Part shown: positions 8,740 through 15,950 of the stretch, piece after piece | How the letters are laid out: every line of letters begins with the position of its first letter | Position numbering within the stretch: the first letter of the stretch is position 1 | Source: an uncultured Verrucomicrobia subdivision 3 bacterium | GTDB taxonomy: Bacteria > Verrucomicrobiota > Verrucomicrobiae > Limisphaerales > UBA11358 | Assembly (NCBI GenBank): GCA_903921455.1 | Contig: CAIXPZ010000265.1 | Location: forward strand, 1-50,350 | Direction: 5' to 3' | Length of the DNA stretch: 50,350 nt | Position numbers and translations under genes: made by a program | Notes under the pieces: generated by a model | The model's database searches: none | Told to the model about the DNA's origin: nothing | Seen by the model: only the letters and a program-made list of their open reading frames with translations

Positions 8740-9241
8740 AACCATTCTCTTTCCGGCGACCTTCCGTCCGCCCCGCAACCGTCCGGTCTCACGGGACTGG
8801 CTGTGCCCGTCATTGGGTCGTCGCTGTGGCACCGCTGGGCTACTCCGTCCAACCGTGACCGCAACCGGCGAGGACCCGGACGACCGTCGCCACGCCGCCA
8901 ACCTAGCGCATGGGGTCTTTAACCTGTCAACAGCTCCCCGCACGATTTTTTAAAATATCATTTCCGCTAAAACTCAACTTCAATTCCCCTGCTGCCTCGC
9001 CCGACAGCCGTTCTGCCCCGTTTTCCCGAACCCCATTTCCAGGCTCTAATTTCCCGTTCCGCGGCTCCAAATGCCCCCAACGCCCCAAGCTGCTCTCCTG
9101 GAGAATCCGTCCCTGAGTGGGTGGGTGCAGTATCAACGCGAGCGCCCACGCCGCGGCATCCTGCTGCCCGAACGCTTTCCCCGCCTGAACGCCCCCGGCT
9201 TTGTCTGGGCCGCCCGCGCCTGGACCACGCCGGCGATGGGG
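8740..9241. other. Intergenic stretch between the DUF6266-like gene and the esterase
   Basis: About 500 bases without a supported gene. The proximal part holds the promoter and leader of the DUF6266-like gene. The distal part (about 8990-9240) has open frames on both strands but no recognisable protein, no start signal and low-complexity composition. No repeat or RNA gene was seen there. Confidence 0.5.
8903..8930 (-). promoter_or_regulatory. Candidate promoter and ~160-base leader of the DUF6266-like gene
   Basis: Read on the minus strand, a perfect -35 TTGACA (8925-8930) is followed after 19 bases by TAGGTT as a weak -10. The expected transcript start near 8895 leaves a leader of about 150-160 bases before the ATG at 8739. 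The leader is very G+C-rich with several short self-complementary segments. The -10 is poor and the spacer long, so only the -35 is convincing. Confidence 0.4.
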
Positions 9242-10516
9242 TCACGACGCGGCGCTGGTCGGCAAGGGATAGAACACGCTGTTGAAAAAGTCCTCCATCC
9301 TGGCGGCATAGGGCTGGCCAAATCGCTGGAAGGTTTTCTTGACCTGCCGGTCAGGCTTCCAATCCAGAAAGGCATGACCCGCGCCCGGCACCTGAACGTA
9401 GGTGACGGACTGGCCGGCGGCCATCAAGGCGTCGGCGTAGGCTTGGACGATGCTGTTTTGGATGAGCGTGTCCTTGGTGCCGCGCAACAGAAACTGCGGC
9501 ACCGCGCGGTCCTTGAGATTCGGGATGTTGTCCTGCGGCGAAATGGCTTTGATGGCGGCCTCGGATACACTGCCGGCGCCACCCCGGCGCGCCCAGCCGC
9601 CCAAGTCGGCGCTGCTGAAAATCCCGTAACTCGGCGCCGCGGCCTTGAGCGCCTGGAGGATTTCCGTGCGCACTTGCGCGGCGGTTTTTCCCGCCGGCAG
9701 ATAGCTGGGCTTGAATTCATACACGCCCTCCTTGACGCCGAAACCCCCGTCACCGATATGGTCGGCGAGGTTGATGGCGGCGGCGCTGAGCTGTCCGCCG
9801 GCGCTGTCACCCGTCACGGCCAGGCGGGTGGGATCGGCCCCGTATTCTTTGGCGTGCTCCTGGATGTGAGCGATCGCGCCATAAACATCGTCCATGATGT
9901 CCGCCATGGAATTGGGCTGGGGGTCGCCGTCCTGCGTGCCCAGCCAGCGATAATCCACGCTGACCACGACGTATCGGCCGCCGCGGACAAGCTCGCGGGC
10001 CAGACCGCGCATCACATCTTCGCAGTTCACCGACCAGCCGCCGCCGTGAATGATCACGATGCACGGAAGATTCTTAGCGCCTTTGGGCGAATAGACATCG
10101 TATTTCAGCGCTTTGCCCCCCGGGCGGGCGAAGACCACGTTGTTGATGACCTTGAACCCTTTCAGCGCCTTTTGCTCGATGAACGAAGCGCCCACGGTTT
10201 TGTTCTGGTCAATCGTGACCTCGAACTCCGGCGCGGGCGTTTCGAAATACATTCCCGCCTTGGCGGCCGACCAATAATAGCCGCTGTCCAGCGCGTAGCC
10301 GCGCGCGGGCGTGGCCTTGATCTTGAGGACGGTGCCGGCGGGAACCTGATGGTTCTCGGGCAGGGGCGGATTGATTTTGATCTCGCCGTTTTGCGGCGCA
10401 TCCACCTTCACGGTAAAAAAGGCGGCGCCGGCGTTGGTTTGAGCCCGGGCGACGGATGCCGCCGACCCGACAGCCAGCGCGGTAATGATGCCGAGGGTGA
10501 CGACGAATGCTCTCAT
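9242..10516 (-). CDS. Secreted alpha/beta hydrolase (BD-FAE / carboxylesterase-like)
   Basis: A 424-residue exported esterase-type enzyme. A signal peptide covers about residues 1-26 (MRAFVVTLGIITALAVG... ending ARAQ). A beta-rich N-terminal module of roughly 100 residues resembles the InlB B-repeat/Bacterial repeat type (GEIKINPPLPENH, GTVLKIKATPA). The catalytic hydrolase domain follows, with oxyanion motif HGGGW, nucleophile elbow GDSAGG, a candidate acid in RGTKDTL and the histidine in GAGHAFLD. The closest known activities are acetyl- and feruloyl-esterases on plant polysaccharide; the substrate is unknown. I trimmed 28 codons from the longest frame because the ATG at 10516 starts a clean signal peptide. 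Confidence 0.85.
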   Translation of the reverse strand: MRAFVVTLGIITALAVGSAASVARAQTNAGAAFFTVKVDAPQNGEIKINPPLPENHQVPAGTVLKIKATPARGYALDSGYYWSAAKAGMYFETPAPEFEVTIDQNKTVGASFIEQKALKGFKVINNVVFARPGGKALKYDVYSPKGAKNLPCIVIIHGGGWSVNCEDVMRGLARELVRGGRYVVVSVDYRWLGTQDGDPQPNSMADIMDDVYGAIAHIQEHAKEYGADPTRLAVTGDSAGGQLSAAAINLADHIGDGGFGVKEGVYEFKPSYLPAGKTAAQVRTEILQALKAAAPSYGIFSSADLGGWARRGGAGSVSEAAIKAISPQDNIPNLKDRAVPQFLLRGTKDTLIQNSIVQAYADALMAAGQSVTYVQVPGAGHAFLDWKPDRQVKKTFQRFGQPYAARMEDFFNSVFYPLPTSAAS

Positions 10517-10565
10517 GCTGTGCGCGAGCTTAATGCGCCCGCCCGCCCGGTTCAAGGATCGAGCC

Positions 10566-10651
10566 GGAGCGAAGCGACTACACGAGGGAAATCGCCCCAC
10601 AATATAATTCTCCCTCTCCTCGCCGAACTAGGAGAGGGCTAGGGTGAGGAG
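10566..10651 (+). repeat. Left copy of an 86 bp inverted repeat flanking the 1163-aa gene
   Basis: Runs from GGAGCGAAGCGACTAC to GGGTGAGGAG and is repeated in inverted orientation at 14213-14295 with high identity and only small differences. This copy has an internal perfect 9-base hairpin (CCCTCTCCT at 10612-10620 with AGGAGAGGG at 10630-10638). The short G+C-rich palindromic unit is REP-like. It also lies just past the stop of the 1163-residue gene, where it could act as a terminator. Confidence 0.8.
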
Positions 10652-10674
10652 AAAATTCATTCTTCGTTTTCATT

Positions 10675-13600
10675 TCAAAGATTTAGGAAGTCAGAAAATC
10701 CCATTTTGAGAAGCAAGTCTTTGCACTCCTTTGCAAGTTTCTTTGTAGTTGGCTTATCGCTTGCCAAGCCCAGTGAAATGATTGGTGCAAGCTCCTTAAA
10801 TTGGATTGACCACCGAAGCTCATCGCTTGGTCGTTTTAAAAGCGTTCGGAACAATTCCAGCATGGGTTCTAAACGACCAGGCAAAACGCTGAATTCAGTA
10901 ATTGCTTTCAACAAGCGATAGGCTTGTGGAGCCTTCTTCAGCCGTTCAAGAGATGACTTAGCCTGAGTAAATCGCCATTCAAAAGGAAGGCACTCACAGC
11001 TTAACCAGTCAATTGATCCGGCAAGTTCACCGTCGTATTCCGAGGATGACGTGGTGCCGAGTTTGAGTTTTTTTTGAATTTGAGCGTATCGTCGTTCCCA
11101 GATACGCATTACCTTTCGCACGACTTTTTCGTCGCGTGGTTCGTCGCCATGCTTTTCCCAAATCCAAGCAATTTGACTAATCAAAGTTGCGCGTGTTGTT
11201 TTGGAAGCAACAGCAAAGAAACTATCAAGGGCGGCTTCACCTTTAACATCGCTTGAAAACGAACCATTCCAGTAATAACAAGCAATGTGAGTTCCAAGTT
11301 GAGATCCAAAATCTCTACGATTTTGCTTGGTCTCGTCGTCCTCTACCTCCGCACGCATTGCCTGCAGTGTGCCGAGAGCAATTTCTATAAACTCTGGAAA
11401 AACTTCGATGATTGCATCCCATGGTTGGTCATATTTGAAATGAGCCGTGATGGCAGCCGAACGATGCTCCAACTTGTCTGGAGGAAATAATAGGTTCGGT
11501 GATTCTTGCAGTTCTTGCTTGAACAAATGAATCAAAAAGCGAAGTTTTGCACCGAGCAGAGCAAAGACTGCCGGTGATTCTTCTGGCAATTCAAGACGAG
11601 AACGAATCAGCTCAAAAATCCAAGGCTCGATTTCTTTGCCCGCATTTTTCTGACGCAAGGCAAGGTTGAGTAACGCTTCGATTGCCTCTCCACGAATCGA
11701 GTTAATTGCCGTTGTAAGCCAATCATTAAATGAATTTTTATCGTCCACCAACCGTGAATCAATTTCCTCAACAAGGCTGCGCAACAATTCGGGCAACTCC
11801 AAAAAATAATAATCTGGAATGGACTGGTCTGACCCCGATACTTTACCAAGAAATCTTGCGACAGCGTCACGCGACCACTTTTGACTCATAATCCATTTTG
11901 TGATTCCTAACCAGTTAGCCCAATCTGATTCTGTAGGCGTAACAGCGGGTGTTTTATCGTCGCCCTGCTTCTTTACAACTCGGTCCGTTGCACGATCAAT
12001 AATCTTGTTAAGAATTTCAGACCGACTGATATTTTCCCACCATCTGGATGCTGGAATAAATCGTGCCGGCTGCTTATCGACCATCACGGCGAATCTTGCT
12101 CCTAACGCAGACACATCTTGCTGAACCCAGCGCTCTGAAGTTGGGTAATTGACCTTGGGTTGCCACGTGTTAAGAAAATTCCAAAGCTGTTCGTCGCTCA
12201 TTGACTCCATAGCGTCAGCCTCGGGTGGTGCTTCGCTGGCAACAAAACCACCCGAAACACCACCAAAACTTTGCGGCTTGAAGTTCTCGATGCGAATTTT
12301 CCCGTCATCGGGAACTAAATTTCGGTAAGCAGCAAGTTGTGCTCCTCGAAGAATCGGCGCTATTGGCCACAATTGTTTTCGATAAAAGAAGTCGTTGTTT
12401 CCTTCGAGGAGATTACCGTCTTTATCAATCGGGCCTTTCCACACAGTGCCGGCAAATAGCTCAACTTCATCTGCAGAAAGAAAAGCATCCCCATGTTTTT
12501 TAACATGAGCGACCAAAAGTTGAGCGAATTCGTAATCATGTGCGCCCCTGCTGTAATTAATTTCATTCAGAAAGGGTATTCGCTGGAGAACTTCAGCACG
12601 AGCTTGCTCAAAAGTCTTGGCTGGAAAATCCGCATAAAGCTGCCAGCGCACTCGCCGAAAAAGTTGCCACGGATTTGAACGAAGAAGTTTATCAAGTTCA
12701 TCAATTCTCGAAGTGTCGCCTAGGCGATAAATTTGTTCTGCTGCGGAATAAAGGCGAATAGCCAGTGTGTCTGCAATTCCTCGGTGGCTCGCCGGTGCAC
12801 TTTTGAAATCTTCTTGAATGTAAGAATACGGAGCGTCCTCGGTGATTTCGGAGGGGCTGTATTTTTGCCGCTCCAAACTTGCCCACTTGGAAAGCGCTTT
12901 AAACACCAAAAAGGCGATCTCGAACGGAAACTCAGCTGCCAAAAGTGTCAAAAACTTTTCGTCAATCTGTTTTGTCTGCCAAATGTTGAATTCATCCCGA
13001 TGCTGACTGAATGACAAGTCAATTGCTCGGTTCAAACAGCCTCGGATGACTAGAAAAACCTCCGAATACATTTTAAGTTCCATCCAAGACTTGAGAAGTT
13101 CCTCTATCCGAAACCAACTTGTGCGCGACGAATTCTTGCCTAATTGTTCAATCACAGGTAACAACTGCTTGACGCACGCAGGATCACGGATATTTGCCAT
13201 GCAGTGAACAATTTGGTCGCCGACCCGTGGATTCTCAGGAAGTTTAAGTCTCACCAAGATGGCTGTTACTTCTCGCGGCGAACTCGTCGCTAGTTTAGCA
13301 AGCGCAATTAACGGGACGTGAATTTTATAAACTTTACGCCCGTCGCCGATCGGTTCTGGTTCTGGCAAGTCAGTGAAATGCCCTCGTTCCTCCAAAAGTG
13401 GAAGCCAATTTGCATTATCAAGTTTTTCAAAGAATAAGATGTAGTTCGCCCCTTTGTGGGAAATCAATTCATCCACTCTTGCCAATGCTTCGCGACTGGG
13501 CATGCCTGTAATTAATGACATCAATTCATTTTGTTGGGCAGCCGTGCATGGCGTGAGATAATTCAGCAGGAGAGATTCAAAGAGGTTCAACTCCTTTCCG

Positions 13601-14166
13601 AATTCCACTTCGTCGGGTGCGTGGCCGTGGTGCGTGACCTTTTGGAAAAACACGCCAACTTGCCTGAACGCTTCATCGCGAGCTTCGCGATATGCTTTGG
13701 ACATGAATTCTGCCTGTGGGTCTGAATTTGTCAGAGCCAATTTGAGTCGGGCAGTGCGAGATGGTTCATCGAAAAGCTTCGCCTTTTCTTCCAATTCGAC
13801 CAGGAAATTGTTGAGCCTTTTGTTAATGGCTTCACCCTCCCACCCATTTGCATATGCGCTCGCCTTAACCTCTGGGAAAACATTTAGCAAAGATCTCAGT
13901 GGAGGAAGTGGCGATTGAGACTCCGCAACATTCATACGCGTCGCCAATTTCTCGCAAAGTTCCCGAATTGAGTTCGCTGCCTGCGCAAGTTTATCAGGCG
14001 ATTTTGAGGCTAGAACCTGGATAGCCCCCAGATACCACTCATGAAATTGTTCGCGCTCTGTTGAGAGGTCTCGCAGCAATTCAAAAACATCAATCTGTTG
14101 GCGAGTTAAATCCGGCGGCAGAAGCGCGTCCGCTAAATCTGGGGTGTTATTTATATCGGCATCCAC
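10675..14166 (-). CDS. Large alpha-helical protein of unknown function in AT-richer DNA
   Basis: A 1163-residue, mostly helical, soluble protein with no signal peptide or membrane segment. I do not recognise a catalytic domain. Two-helix, HEAT-like segments are visible in the first half, around a block reading FFEKLDNANWLPLLEERGHF, then IHVPLIALAKLA and VTAILVRLKLPENPRVGDQIVH. That layout suggests a scaffold or sensor solenoid. The start is GTG at 14166, since an in-frame TGA lies three codons upstream. Base composition differs from its neighbours: the 60-base line at 13381 has 22 G+C, while the line at 9481 in the esterase has 39. It stands alone between inverted repeats, which suggests horizontal arrival. 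A defence role is possible but not shown. Confidence 0.75.
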   Translation of the reverse strand: MDADINNTPDLADALLPPDLTRQQIDVFELLRDLSTEREQFHEWYLGAIQVLASKSPDKLAQAANSIRELCEKLATRMNVAESQSPLPPLRSLLNVFPEVKASAYANGWEGEAINKRLNNFLVELEEKAKLFDEPSRTARLKLALTNSDPQAEFMSKAYREARDEAFRQVGVFFQKVTHHGHAPDEVEFGKELNLFESLLLNYLTPCTAAQQNELMSLITGMPSREALARVDELISHKGANYILFFEKLDNANWLPLLEERGHFTDLPEPEPIGDGRKVYKIHVPLIALAKLATSSPREVTAILVRLKLPENPRVGDQIVHCMANIRDPACVKQLLPVIEQLGKNSSRTSWFRIEELLKSWMELKMYSEVFLVIRGCLNRAIDLSFSQHRDEFNIWQTKQIDEKFLTLLAAEFPFEIAFLVFKALSKWASLERQKYSPSEITEDAPYSYIQEDFKSAPASHRGIADTLAIRLYSAAEQIYRLGDTSRIDELDKLLRSNPWQLFRRVRWQLYADFPAKTFEQARAEVLQRIPFLNEINYSRGAHDYEFAQLLVAHVKKHGDAFLSADEVELFAGTVWKGPIDKDGNLLEGNNDFFYRKQLWPIAPILRGAQLAAYRNLVPDDGKIRIENFKPQSFGGVSGGFVASEAPPEADAMESMSDEQLWNFLNTWQPKVNYPTSERWVQQDVSALGARFAVMVDKQPARFIPASRWWENISRSEILNKIIDRATDRVVKKQGDDKTPAVTPTESDWANWLGITKWIMSQKWSRDAVARFLGKVSGSDQSIPDYYFLELPELLRSLVEEIDSRLVDDKNSFNDWLTTAINSIRGEAIEALLNLALRQKNAGKEIEPWIFELIRSRLELPEESPAVFALLGAKLRFLIHLFKQELQESPNLLFPPDKLEHRSAAITAHFKYDQPWDAIIEVFPEFIEIALGTLQAMRAEVEDDETKQNRRDFGSQLGTHIACYYWNGSFSSDVKGEAALDSFFAVASKTTRATLISQIAWIWEKHGDEPRDEKVVRKVMRIWERRYAQIQKKLKLGTTSSSEYDGELAGSIDWLSCECLPFEWRFTQAKSSLERLKKAPQAYRLLKAITEFSVLPGRLEPMLELFRTLLKRPSDELRWSIQFKELAPIISLGLASDKPTTKKLAKECKDLLLKMGFSDFLNL

Positions 14167-14212
14167 AATTGGTCACGCATCATCGTCTTTTGAAGTTTGA
14201 TGGTCAATACGA

Positions 14213-14295
14213 CTCCTCACCCCAGCCCTGCTCATTCGGCGAGGAGAGGGAGAATTATTTTGTGGGACGATTTCCTAGGGTAGTCGCTTCGCTCC
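14213..14295 (-). repeat. Right copy of the inverted repeat flanking the 1163-aa gene
   Basis: The reverse complement matches 10566-10651 from GGAGCGAAGCGACTAC through GAAATCG, CCCACAA and a shared run ending CTCGCCGAA, to GGGTGAGGAG. The long hairpin of the left copy is eroded here (GAGCAGGG replaces AGGAGAGGG). It begins 47 bases upstream of the GTG start of the large gene, so any promoter of that gene lies in or beyond it. Confidence 0.8.
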
Positions 14296-14532
14296 AACCC
14301 TAGGCTAATTTCCGTAGCGCCTTCAGCGCAGCCGAAGCCCGGCCGGCCATTTATTTCGTGTCGTTCGTGTGGTTCGCGGTTTAATTCTCCGCCCTCTGCC
14401 TCCCTGACTATTTTCGGTGAATCGCCCGTTGCCGTGCAGTCCGGGTGTTTGTGCGCCGGAAAATCTGGTGCGTCAATTTCCCTCTGCGCCCGGACAAACA
14501 TCGACCGGGGCTTTTCCGCCCCAATCCAACCG
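14296..14532. other. Intergenic stretch downstream of the SseB-family gene
   Basis: About 240 bases without a gene between the right inverted repeat and the stop of the SseB-family gene. It carries one copy of the 41-base direct repeat (14451-14491). Otherwise nothing recognisable was seen. Confidence 0.5.
14451..14491 (-). repeat. 41-base direct repeat, copy 1 (downstream of the SseB-family gene)
   Basis: Begins GTGCGCCGGA on the plus strand and ends CGTCAATTTCCCTCTGCGCCC. By eye it matches 15381-15421 at 36 of 41 positions without gaps. Both copies have the same orientation and bracket the SseB-family gene. Confidence 0.75.
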
Positions 14533-15348
14533 TCACTCGGTTGCGGGCGCAGGCGGCGGCGCGGCGGGCGGCTGGTAGTCCACCGCCTGGTAAAATGGCC
14601 GGCCGCATTTGAAAAAGCAGGCGATATGTTCCGCATTGTTTTCATCCGCCAGTTCCGCGTGGACGGGATGTTTCTTGCCGGCGGCGGACGCCGCCACCAG
14701 GTTGAAGTCGTGGAACAAGGCGGCATCGCGCGGCTGCATGATGAGAATTAGGTAATAGGCCTTCGGCTTGTCGCTGCGCGTGAATATCCACGCCGCCCGA
14801 AAGGCCGCGTGCCGGCGGAACAATTCAAAGGCATCCTGCACCACCTGGGTGGGATAATCGGCGGGGTCCATGATTTCGAGCGTGATATTTTCCACCTTGC
14901 CGGAAGCCGGCAGCGGCTTGAGCGCGGTGCCGTCGGCCAGATGGCGCAGCAAATCGGGCGGCAGGCGGACTTCGCCGGTGGCACAGCCTTTGTTCAAGGT
15001 CAGGGAAAATTTCATCTTCCCGATCACTTCCAGGGCCTGCAAGGCGGGCATGGAGCCGATGACATATTCCATGTCGCGCACCCCGCTTTTGGCCAGCCCT
15101 TCATTGGCGCGTTCCACGGAGGTAAAGGCCACCACGGTTTCCCCCTTCTCGGTTTGGAGGCGCGCGAACGGAAACGGGGCACCGTTCTTAAGCTCCAGGG
15201 TGGCATCCACCAGGTCGGGCTGGTAGCGGATGAGGAGAAACAGTTCGCTCTGACAGAGGCGGCGGCATAAATCCGGAAAGGCGGCCCGGCTGCGTTGCAA
15301 GGCGACGATGGCCTGATCCAGTTCGTTGGTTGGCACGGAGGAATCCAT
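14533..15348 (-). CDS. SseB-family protein
   Basis: A 271-residue cytoplasmic protein with the two-part layout of the SseB family. The N-terminal SseB domain (about residues 8-120) reads LCQSELFLLIRYQP...FARLQTEKGETVVAFTSVERANEGL. The C-terminal SseB domain (about 150-255) reads LEIMDPADYPTQVVQDAFELFRRH...AAWIFTRSDKPKAYYLILIMQPRDAALFHDF. The family was named for enhanced serine sensitivity in E. coli; its molecular role is unknown and no enzyme motif is present. The proline-rich tail (PPAAPPPAPATE) is probably disordered. The ATG start at 15348 is clear. The gene is bracketed by 41-base direct repeats. Confidence 0.78.
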   Translation of the reverse strand: MDSSVPTNELDQAIVALQRSRAAFPDLCRRLCQSELFLLIRYQPDLVDATLELKNGAPFPFARLQTEKGETVVAFTSVERANEGLAKSGVRDMEYVIGSMPALQALEVIGKMKFSLTLNKGCATGEVRLPPDLLRHLADGTALKPLPASGKVENITLEIMDPADYPTQVVQDAFELFRRHAAFRAAWIFTRSDKPKAYYLILIMQPRDAALFHDFNLVAASAAGKKHPVHAELADENNAEHIACFFKCGRPFYQAVDYQPPAAPPPAPATE

Positions 15349-15380
15349 GGCAAATCAAAGGTTGTGGTTCCGCGCCGAGT

Positions 15381-15421
15381 GTGCGCCGGAAACTCATTTT
15401 CGTCAATTTCCCTCTGCGCCC
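15381..15421 (-). repeat. 41-base direct repeat, copy 2 (upstream of the SseB-family gene)
   Basis: Same orientation as the copy at 14451-14491, with the conserved blocks GTGCGCCGGA and CGTCAATTTCCCTCTGCGCCC separated by a ten-base divergent segment. It lies 33 bases upstream of the SseB-family start codon. Confidence 0.75.
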
Positions 15422-15503
15422 TTCCGGTTTCCAGTCTCAAATTTCCTCCATCTCCATCTCCAAACTTCCATCTCCCATCTTCCATAGCCTGGCTGCGTCG
15501 CCC

Positions 15504-15941
15504 TCACTGCTTCAGCCGGAAAAATAGATTCCCCGCCGGGCTGACGAGGTTCAGGTAATTCGTCCCGTTCGTCAGCGTCGGGCTGCTGCCTGCTGACCAA
15601 CTGCCGATGGGCGTGGTGAGATTGCCGTCCTGCACCAGATGCCAGCCGGCCACATCCTGCCAATAGACCGTCACCGTGTTCCCGCTGTGCGAGACATAGA
15701 GCGTCGGTGCGCCGGGCGTCTGCACCACGTTGATGAGCGCCCAGTAGCCGCCCATCACGGAATAATTCCCGCCGCTCATCGCGCCGCTGGCGTCCGGCTG
15801 GCCGATGGTGCCGCTCACGGCATAACTGCCATTCGTGCTGGTGCCGCCGCCGCCGGCGATTTTATGCCAGTCAATCGAGTATTGTTGGGCGCACAGCTCA
15901 AGCGCGATGATCATGGGCACCATCCGGAATAGATTTCTCAT
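15504..15941 (-). CDS. Small secreted beta-protein (GGGG/TIGQPDA type)
   Basis: A 145-residue protein with a short hydrophobic leader (MRNLFRMVPMIIALELCAQ) and a mature part rich in G, S, T and N. It contains YSIDWHKIAGGGGTSTNGSY followed by AVSGTIGQPDA and GGNYSVMGGYW, a combination common in secreted proteins of Pedosphaera-type Verrucomicrobiota. The C-terminal half (PTLYVSHSGNTVTVYWQDVAGWHLVQ, then FFRLKQ) resembles a degenerate fibronectin-like or sorting domain. The start lies 9 bases after the fiber stop, so the two form one operon and the proteins may act together at the cell surface. Function unknown. Confidence 0.68.
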   Translation of the reverse strand: MRNLFRMVPMIIALELCAQQYSIDWHKIAGGGGTSTNGSYAVSGTIGQPDASGAMSGGNYSVMGGYWALINVVQTPGAPTLYVSHSGNTVTVYWQDVAGWHLVQDGNLTTPIGSWSAGSSPTLTNGTNYLNLVSPAGNLFFRLKQ

Positions 15942-15950
15942 GATGGCTGA

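Noticed and set aside
8740..8943. Extended N-terminus of the DUF6266-like gene
   Set aside because: The 68 extra residues are arginine-rich read-through of the leader; the family start and a ribosome-site-like GGAAAGAG support the later ATG.
9071..10642. 523-codon plus-strand frame opposite the esterase
   Set aside because: Antisense of the esterase with clear catalytic motifs on the other strand; spans the inverted repeat, which no coding frame would.
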